Source: Ephemerocybe angulata
Taxonomy: Eukaryota > Basidiomycota > Agaricomycetes > Agaricales > Psathyrellaceae
Direction of reading: 5' to 3'
Assembly: GCA_013368325.1 (NCBI GenBank)
Contig: JAACJK010000173.1
Span: 186,001 to 250,000 of the forward strand
Length of the DNA stretch: 64,000 bases
Each line of letters starts with the position of its first letter. Positions within the stretch are counted from its first letter, which is position 1. Positions 57,347 through 64,000 of the stretch are shown piece after piece. A program made the translations under genes and the position numbers. The notes under the pieces were generated by a model. That model saw only the letters and a list, made by a program, of their open reading frames with translations. It searched no databases and was not told the DNA's origin.

Positions 57347-58302
57347 TCAATTGGTGGATGCGAAATGGCGATGCAGAAGTGCGAGTATGTCTTCGAGGCG
57401 ACCGTGTTGCTGTGCTGCCATAGTTGATATGATGCTGTTCTGCTCGTGGAGAGCTGTTACCAAGTTGACCAGAGAGAGGATGTCGCCTGAGGAAAGTCCA
57501 GAAGCACCAGGCCCATCGTTGTCCTCTGAGGGTTGTCCGGAAATAACAGGAAGCGACTCGACCGGTGTGTAAAGCTGACCAGGAAACGACTCTGAAAGTA
57601 GCTGACTAGACGGAGGGGAGACACTTTGAGAGCGGTCGTAACTGAGCACCAACCCGTTGCTGGCAGACTGATCCTCGGTCTCGTTCAGAATCTGTGATGG
57701 TTCTGTTTGGGTTGCGACCGTTTGGAAATTCCTTTCGTGTCGTTGCTGCGTGGCTTCGTAGTTGAGACCTGTCCGAGGAAGACGTCGACGGATTCTTCCA
57801 TGCTTGGAGAAACGAGGCGGGCTGGCGGGCGAGCTCAAAACGTCTGGATTCCAAGTGAAGTTGTCTGCTGCACTCCAGACGTCGACTGAGATGTTGTTGC
57901 TGCTGCTCAAGACCGAGTTGGAGCTGAAATCGCGCCCTGTTTCCGGAGAATCAAAGCCTTCCACGGACTAGAGTCATACAGCAGTCAGCTCACTGGATGA
58001 TAAGAGAGCGTACAGCTGTCGCGCACCGTGTCCATGTTGACCGACAGAAATGAGCTCGGCGGTACGTCTGCTTCGAGCCAGCCTGGAGGTAATTCCAGCT
58101 CCACCTCCGTTGGATCCGAAGTTGGGACGATAAGATCCATGCAAGTCGAAGGAGGGCGAAGGAGGTGGTAGTTGAGAAGAGAGTGATGTTGCGCCCAAAT
58201 GCCGGCGGCTGTGTAGTACATAAGCACTATGACGTCAGCATCTGCCGCGAGCGCCCGGTTGTGCGGCTGCGCCCACCAGAAACGGAATCCAAGCCTAGCC
58301 AT
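57347..58302 (-). CDS. Second CACTA accessory protein
   Basis: The minus-strand model starts at 58302 (MARLGFRFWWAQPHNRALAA) and runs through MDLIVPTSDPTEVELELPPG and VPPSSFLSVNMDT. A 62-nt intron then joins to SVEGFDSPETGRDFSSNSVL, a Ser-rich region with RRRLPRTGLNYEATQQRHER, and a C-terminal helical part (DILSLVNLVTALHEQNSIIS, EDILALLHRHFASTN). An upstream in-frame ATG at 58335 is also possible. No domain is recognised. The Ser/Pro-rich middle and the helical end suggest a regulatory or DNA-associated protein. It lies wholly inside the CACTA ends, so it is element-borne, and it points away from the transposase 3' end. Confidence 0.65.
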
Positions 58303-58494
58303 TCCTGGGCGAAAAGTGATCCTCTTTTTTATCAAAAGAGGATCACCTTACATCAGCAAATATATACTGATTGTCCACGATGGGAACGAGGAGAATGGCT
58401 TAGTCTAACGCCCAACTTAGGCGCCCGCGCTCGGACCCATTTCTACTGAGAACACCCTCGGAATCTGTATAACACGTGTAAGGATAGGCCGTGC

Positions 58495-58740
58495 ACTGGT
58501 GCACAGATATCCGTTGAATATACCTACCCATATAATAAACGGATTTGCAACGGGACACTTACCTGGGATACCCGTTGATTTTCCCCTCCAATGCAAGAAA
58601 CGGAAAGGCAACGGGGGCACGAAACGGGTGAGCAACGGGTTAAAAATTTAGGATTAACATAAACGGTTTTATTAGAAACGGGTGGTAAGTGGAATACCCG
58701 TGTACCGGTTCACATGCACACCACCCCCGTTGAACAAAAA
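58495..58740. repeat. Right subterminal AACGGG repeats
   Basis: At least twelve AACGGG/AACGG or CCCGTT motifs in both orientations (for example GCAACGGGGGC, GAAACGGGTG, GCAACGGGTT) lie just inside the right terminus and mirror the left array. Confidence 0.85.
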
Positions 58741-58760
58741 CGGGAGTGGGGTTCATAGTG
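58741..58760 (-). repeat. CACTA right terminal inverted repeat
   Basis: Ends CATAGTG, the reverse of the left CACTATG; followed directly by the GGC duplication at 58761-58763. Confidence 0.92.
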
Positions 58761-58763
58761 GGC

Positions 58764-59472
58764 TCGATTGCCGAGAACCGACACAGATTGGGCATCTAGA
58801 TCGAGGGAAAAACGCCAGCTGAAGTTTTGGGCCATTCTCATTCCTGTTGAGGGTCCGCGAGCGAGAATATCGAACGTTGAAGCGGAAAGGTGGTGGTGGT
58901 CCAAGTCGAAGAACGGGTTTGATGGACCTCGTTTGGAGGCCCGCGACGATTTCTAGACCGGCGCAGCACTCCCAGTGAACCCAGTTTTCCCATTCACAGA
59001 AACACCGAAACGCAGCGCATTCTCCCTGCACAAGATCCAGGTTCTCCTTGTACCAGCATCGAAGGAAAGTGGAGGTAAGGACATAATTTGCTGGCGCACA
59101 TTCCCCCGCGTCGTCGATTGCGAAAGGGAGAAGCTTGTATCGTTGTGGAGGGACGACCGATCTCGGCGTGAGGCCCGATTATGCGTCGAAGGGATACCGG
59201 CGCTTCTTGAGAGTGCGTTCTGCTGCATTCATAGAGGAGATAACAACACCGACGTCGACCATTCATGAGGGTTGGTCGAGAGCCAGACCTAGCCAGGCTC
59301 GAAAAAGGGCTTAGTTCCCACGCCCAACCGGGTCGGCGTCATTCGCGACGTGGCAGGCTCTCTTCCGTTCTATATGTAGCCCACATCTCGGACTCAAGAC
59401 GTCGCAGTAACGGCGTCTGGCTTCCAGTGCGCCATATTTCTAGCTACTACCGTCTCCCATAACGCCCATCTT
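58764..59472. other. Right flank of the CACTA element and kinase promoter
   Basis: Overlapping open frames on both strands (58753-59268) show no known motif. The last 50-60 bp resemble the sequence before the kinase pseudogene at 40210. Confidence 0.45.
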
Positions 59473-60778
59473 ATGATTTTTGCTTCCGTGAAGGAAGAAA
59501 ACAAAGATGGAGAAAAGAAGCATGGTCTCCTCATGTCCTATGAAGAGGAATGGGTCAGGCTCTATTACTTTTTGGAACAACGAGGCTATCGACTAAGGCG
59601 CCGGTATCATCCGGAGTGGGTTCCTTCGTGGATACTCAAACCCGTCCAATCTGGTTCAATTTTCAATGAGGATGCAATACAATCTGTAAGGATATTCAAT
59701 GTGTTGTATCTACGTCTACGTGGCTCATTCCGTTACAAGGTACCGAAAGTTGTAGATGCAGAACGTATAGAGACGGGGGCGAAAGTGATGTTGAAGATGG
59801 TCAATCTATCTTCAGAAGAACTTCTCATTTCGTCTTATGTCTCTTCCCCTCCGAGGCCAGACGACCCTCGAAACCATTGCGTTCGGCTACTGGACGTCAT
59901 CCTGATACCAGCATGCGAGACGCATGCGATTATGGTCATGCCATTGCTCTACGAGCACTCAGTCCTTCCTTTTCGCAGAGCAGGAGAGTTGATTGAATTG
60001 GCCAATCAGCTTACTGAGGTATGTAATGCCACGTCCGTCGTGTATCCTCCTCACAATTGCCCTTGCAGTGCCTCGAATTCTTGCATGAGCACAAGATTGC
60101 GCATAGGTGGGCCCGTATTACTGGTCGGGGTCAATGTATCTAACGGAACGTGCAGAGACTACTGCAGACGCAACGTCCTAGTTGACCCCAAGAAGCTGAT
60201 CATCAGTCCCATCCATCCGTTCGATCCTCTTACGCCTCCAGATGGGACCCTCTTCGATTTCAAGTGGGTTGGAAGCCGCTGGGCAGTTCGCCCTAATCAA
60301 TACTCTGTAATCGACTTCGGTTATTCCAAGACATTCGAACAACGAGAAGATGCGCTGACCGCCGGAATCGTTGGGCAAGACGACTCCGTCCCGGAGATGT
60401 CATTGACGGTGCCCTACAACCCATTCCCAGTCGATGTATACCATTTGGGGAACATGCTGTTGAGCTTCTGCGATGTGAGTGCAGTCTACCCTTCATGCAA
60501 CTCACGCGATACTTACGACCCCTGTCTAGGAATATTCTCCAAGTGGGGCTACGGCGAAGCTGAGATCAGTGGCTCTGAAAATGACACAGGCCGATCCAAC
60601 GCTTCGGCCCACAGCTCGAGAGGCTACGGCAGCAATCTCCCGTCTCAATCGCAGGACCTCCTACTTCGCCCGTCGACGACGAATTTGGACATTAGATCCC
60701 CCGTACCACCCCATTTTTAAGATTTTGATTCGTCTTGGTCTGTCACCTGTGGACCAATCTCTAGATCGACACATATAA
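59473..60778 (+). CDS. Agaricomycete-type protein kinase, intact
   Basis: Exons join through four introns (59687-59740, about 60019-60068, about 60107-60159, and 60476-60530) to give about 360 residues. The N-terminus is MIFASVKEENKDGEKKHGLL, SYEEEWVRLYYFLEQRGYRL. The kinase fold shows the ATP-site Lys in AKVMLKMV, the hinge region ETHAIMVMPLLYEHSVLPFR, CLEFLHEHKIAHRDYC with HRD and the following Asn in RRNVLVD, the DFG motif in YSVIDFGYSKTF, and VPYNPFPVDVYHLGN in the position of the APE helix. The C-terminus is MTQADPTLRPTAREATAAIS followed by an Arg-rich RRRRIW and IFKILIRLG. There is no clear glycine-rich loop, as usual in this lineage-specific fungal family. Catalytic residues are intact. 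Confidence 0.88.
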
Positions 60779-60808
60779 CCTGGACTATGCCAACGAAATG
60801 ACACACTG

Positions 60809-60935
60809 AGGGCGCTTAATTCTTGCGTGAGGCTCTTCTGCGCCTGTAATGGCTAATGCCTTTTAGAAAACCCCAAACTATGGTGTGATATGGAAGGTCA
60901 AATTGGAGATCTTTCGCGGACTTACTTAAGCGCCC
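60809..60935. repeat. Short inverted-repeat element, about 127 bp
   Basis: GGGCGCTTAA at the left and TTAAGCGCCC at the right form exact 10-bp inverted ends around an AT-richer core. No clear target duplication was seen. It may be a tiny MITE or two regulatory sites. Confidence 0.4.
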
Positions 60936-61044
60936 AACCAGCGTCTACGGTTGCCTTACGACAACTAGTGCTCATATCGCTGCTACAAGCATCTGCGTCT
61001 CTAAGAAAGCCATGCTTATTTTGATCGCCGCTCACCGGTCGCCA

Positions 61045-62075
61045 GTACCCAAATATCATTGATGCAGTACGGGTCGCTGATAGAAAGAAAGTAATGCCGA
61101 AGCGCTTCGATATACTATCCGAGGAACTGTCGATATCCTCTTATGTTTCCTCTAGATCTGGAACTAGCTCGGAAAACCCCAGAAGCCACTGTGTACCCCT
61201 TCTAGATGTGACTCGGATCCTCTTCCCCGCTTGCGAGACCCATGCCATATTGGTCATGCCTCTTCTGTATGAGAATGAAGACCTACCGTTTCAGCATGTG
61301 GGAGAGCTGCTAGAAGTTACAGCCCGATTGGCAGACATAGGTTCCCTATATCCAATTTCTATAGAAGATACCTTGACGCCGAAATTTCCAGTGTCTGGAC
61401 TTTCTGCATGACCACCACATCGCGCACCGGTATGTGTCATTTATTACGCGTAGCATAAAGTATTCTAACATATCCCTAGTGACTTCTGTTGCTTTAATCT
61501 TATGATTGACCCCTAGAAGACTTTCCCTTGGGGCTTTCATCCAATGGACCGGTTGGCTACACCGGAAGGACGGCGACATGGCTTTCCAGGGGGCCTAAAA
61601 TGGCGCAGTCGCTGGTCGGCACGTCCAAACCGCTACGATGTCTGTCATTGACTTCGGTTTCTCCATAAAGTTCACGGGAGAAACAGCAATGTTGGTCAGT
61701 GGATGGACAGGACACAACCGTGCCAGAGACGTGGATTCCAGTCCCATACGATCCATTCCCGGTGGATGTCTATCATCTCGGGAACGTGCTTCTTGAATAT
61801 TATAGCGTACGCGACAGTGTCTGCCCCGATTTCTCTTATCTAACTGTCTTTGTCTAGGGCTACGAATCAAGCGATCCAATAATCGATAAATTGCGATCAA
61901 TAGCCCTCAGAATGACGAGGGTTGAACCTTCTCTACGTCCCACGGCCCATGAAGTTGCGATGGAGGTTTGTCTCCTGTCCCAGACTTCGCTCGTCGCCGT
62001 CGTATATGGCCATCCTTTGGGGTTCATCCAATCTTTAAACTGTTAATTCGTCTGGGTATTTTTAACGCAATGTAA
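61045..62075 (+). pseudogene. Kinase pseudogene, second copy in the array
   Basis: Family text is recognisable but broken: SIISSYV-like LSISSYVSSR, NPRSHCVPLLDV, ACETHAILVMPLLYENEDLP, FQHVGELLEV, then remnants of the catalytic-loop exon with a stop after MIDP near 61514. A frameshifted region (the DFG segment reads as SVIDFGFSIKF only after a frame change near 61640) is followed by a C-terminal exon (IALRMTRVEPSLRPTAHEV, ARRRRIWPSFG, LLIRLGIFNAM). The first exon is not found. Confidence 0.8.
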
Positions 62076-62239
62076 ACGGCAGCCGCCGCATGGCATAATT
62101 CTTAATGATTGTCGCTTCCCAGGTCTATTGGTTCGGACGGCGGCTTGGAATTTCATGGGTCAGTAGTACACTCTACATTAGCTCAGCGGCTCTCTCGTGT
62201 ACAGTGTATTGATTTACCTTATTACACACCACTGCTACG

Positions 62240-62700
62240 AGCCCAGACCCCAGGTTATCATGACTGAGACGCCGTTCAGGATGACCATCCCGGACGTGGT
62301 CGCCGAAAAATATGTTACTCCCTCCTTGCCCCTCGAAGCCTTTGTCCCAAACCCGTAGGCTCCATTCCAGGGGACATCTATTATCTCGGTAGCGTGAGTG
62401 ATGTCCCAAATGCTCTTATCTCACTATCTCGATTCAGGCCTACGATGCAAACAAAACAATCGATGGTCATGAACAGTACGCTTAGTGTGGCCCTCAAAAT
62501 GACTCACACAGATCTAGGCTTAGCCTTGCGCCCCATGGCACCCTCCCACACCTTCCGCTCCTTGCGCCAGTCAACCGGATACTTCTCCCGGAGTTGTCGT
62601 CTCTGGCCATCATACTTAATAATATGGGGACCACCCCATTTTGACCCGTTTATATTACAAGCTGTCAATTGTTCGTCTTGTTTGACGAACACGATGTAGG
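62240..62700 (+). pseudogene. Kinase C-terminal relic, third copy in the array
   Basis: Degraded sequence matching the end of the family: IPDVVAEKYVTPS, then VALKMTHTDLGLALRPMAPS and STGYFSRSCRLWPSY. Stops and indels separate the pieces, and no catalytic motif remains. Confidence 0.65.
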
Positions 62701-63197
62701 TGGCCACTCAAGATCGCCAATCAGCATCTTGAATCCGAGTATGTACACCAGTTTGGGAAATGACTCCTCTGTGGGTTGGTAATTCGTCGCCGATGTATAT
62801 TACGACTTACGGCTACCACTCTATCCTGCAATTGCCACTTCGTCTTGACGCTAACATCTTCACATGTCAATGCTAGACCTCGGCGGAGGAGCTTCCTAGA
62901 TTCATAGCTCTCCGCCCTAAGTTTATTGACTCATCTGTGGTTAATCCAGCATCGTCATGGTCATATTGGTATAAAGTCTCTGCTGCGCTGGTAAAGTCGC
63001 AGACAGGACACTGAGACAGATGTAGATCCGAGTTGCCAGGTCGGTGTCTCCTCCCAAGTTCCAACGTTGAAGTCGCCATCAATACTGCCATTGATAGATG
63101 GCCATTTTTGGGTCGTGTTGAACAGAGTGCATCACAACCAACTTTTTTTGGCCTTGCCCTTCACCCCCATCCCCCCCATTAGCTGAACTGACACTAG

Positions 63198-64000
63198 ATG
63201 CGGCTCTCGAATGTTAAGGAGGAGAATAAGACCAAGACTGTATCAGATGCGCTGATCTGGCCAGCTGAAGAGCTGTGGGTGGAGTATTATTACTTCCTGG
63301 AAGAGTGTGGCTATACCCTACGCCGTCGGTACCATCCTGATTTGATACCATCATGGAGGGATAAGGGGCCAAAGCCACCCTACCCTCGGCCAGAAGATGC
63401 GATACTTGGGGTGAGTTAAAACAAAAAATACGGTGCTCGCTATTAAAACATCTTGCTTGCTAGCTTCCACGTGTCGTTGATGCAACATGTGAGGACGGCA
63501 GGAAAGTAATGCTGAAGCATATCAGCTTGGCTTCACAAGAGTTGCCAATATCAAATTACGTTTCCACAGAACCCAGGACAGATGATCCAAGAAATCGGTG
63601 CATTCCAATCCTGGACGTGATCATGATACCAGCATGTGATACGCATGCGATTCTGGTCATGCCACTTCTGTACGAGCACAGCGCACTTCCCTTCCGCCAC
63701 GTTGGTGAGCTGTTGGAGATGACTCTGCAGCTTGCAGAGGTACGTAGTCCCTTTTCATACTACATCCTAACTCATTCTACGACAAACAGTGTCTGGAGTT
63801 TTTGCACGATCACAACATAGCACATAGGTGTGTGGTTTGCATTGACGAATATCAGTGATCACTCATCCCGACTTAAGAGACTTCTGCTATTACAACGTTA
63901 TGATCGACGCCTGGAAATTAATACCTGGCGGCTTCCACCCGCTTGATCCAAACTGCATGCCGGAGGGCAAGCATCACGAGTCTCCTGGTGGATTCAAATG
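63198..64000 (+). CDS. Agaricomycete-type protein kinase, 3' end beyond the window
   Basis: Start MRLSNVKEENKTKTVSDALI, then EELWVEYYYFLEECGYTLRR. Introns near 63412-63462, 63740-63789 and 63829-63876 join LPRVVDATCEDGRKVMLKHI (ATP-site Lys), ACDTHAILVMPLLYEHSALP, CLEFLHDHNIAHR|DFCYYNVMIDAWKL (HRD and Asn) and GGFHPLDPNCMPEG. The reading is open up to the end, where the DFG region has not yet been reached. It is a diverged paralogue of the kinase at 59473 and may be functional. Confidence 0.82.

Larger units (their letters stand above)
51080..58760 (+). mobile_element. Complete CACTA (EnSpm/CMC) transposon, 7.68 kb
   Basis: The left end at 51080 starts CACTATGAACCC and the right end at 58760 closes GGGTTCATAGTG. 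The outer 20 bp match in 18 positions after reverse complementing, and GGC is duplicated on both sides. Subterminal arrays of AACGGG/CCCGTT variants fill about 200 bp inside each end, the classic pattern of CACTA elements. Inside are a Tnp2-type transposase on the plus strand and two accessory genes on the minus strand on either side of it. Ends, target duplication and accessory frames are well preserved, so insertion looks fairly recent. A nested MITE now splits the transposase. Confidence 0.95.

Noticed and set aside
58753..59268. Overlapping frames right of the CACTA element
   Set aside because: Several competing frames on both strands with no family motif; joining across the empty site did not give a recognisable protein.

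Overview
The window is nuclear DNA of a filamentous basidiomycete (Agaricomycetes, probably a wood-decay polypore-type fungus). Almost every gene is cut by 45-65 bp GT-AG introns. The gene families are those expanded in Agaricomycetes: DUF6533 and DUF6534 membrane proteins, an AA9 polysaccharide monooxygenase, DUF1996, UstYa-type DUF3328 proteins, a fungal-specific kinase family and a Tnp2-type CACTA transposon. No rRNA, convincing tRNA, CRISPR array or prokaryotic operon was seen. Gene models were spliced by eye, so exon ends are predictions.

Layout. 1-15.3 kb is mostly housekeeping and metabolic: a 5'-truncated MFS transporter, a secreted DUF1996 protein, a secreted Agaricomycete protein, a small hypothetical gene, an aldehyde dehydrogenase with about 12 introns, a 7-TM protein and a Gdt1-type cation exchanger. 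16-25 kb is an accessory stretch: two UstYa/DUF3328 genes on opposite strands flank a frameshifted proline-iminopeptidase-like hydrolase. They are followed by a small secreted-peptide gene split by a 1.5 kb terminal-inverted-repeat element, and a cysteine-rich secreted protein. 25.9-38 kb holds a DUF6533 and a DUF6534 membrane protein, a large DUF2421/ArAE-type transporter and the AA9 enzyme.

40-49.6 kb is rearranged: a kinase pseudogene, a signal-peptide protein with two ubiquitin-like folds, an orphan kinase C-terminus, two internally deleted UBP14/USP5-type deubiquitinase relics, an intact F-box-like gene and an F-box fragment. Matching blocks show that part of this is a duplicated segment.

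51080-58760 is a complete CACTA (EnSpm/CMC) transposon of 7.68 kb with 20-bp terminal inverted repeats, a GGC target duplication, subterminal AACGGG arrays and three genes: a Tnp2 transposase and two accessory genes. Its transposase exon is interrupted by a 431-bp hAT-type MITE with an exact 8-bp target duplication. 59.4-64 kb is an array of one intact kinase, two pseudogenes and one kinase gene that runs off the end.

The main results are the nested transposon structure, the transposon-split secreted-peptide gene, the UstYa neighbourhood, the secreted tandem ubiquitin-like protein and the duplicated deubiquitinase relics.
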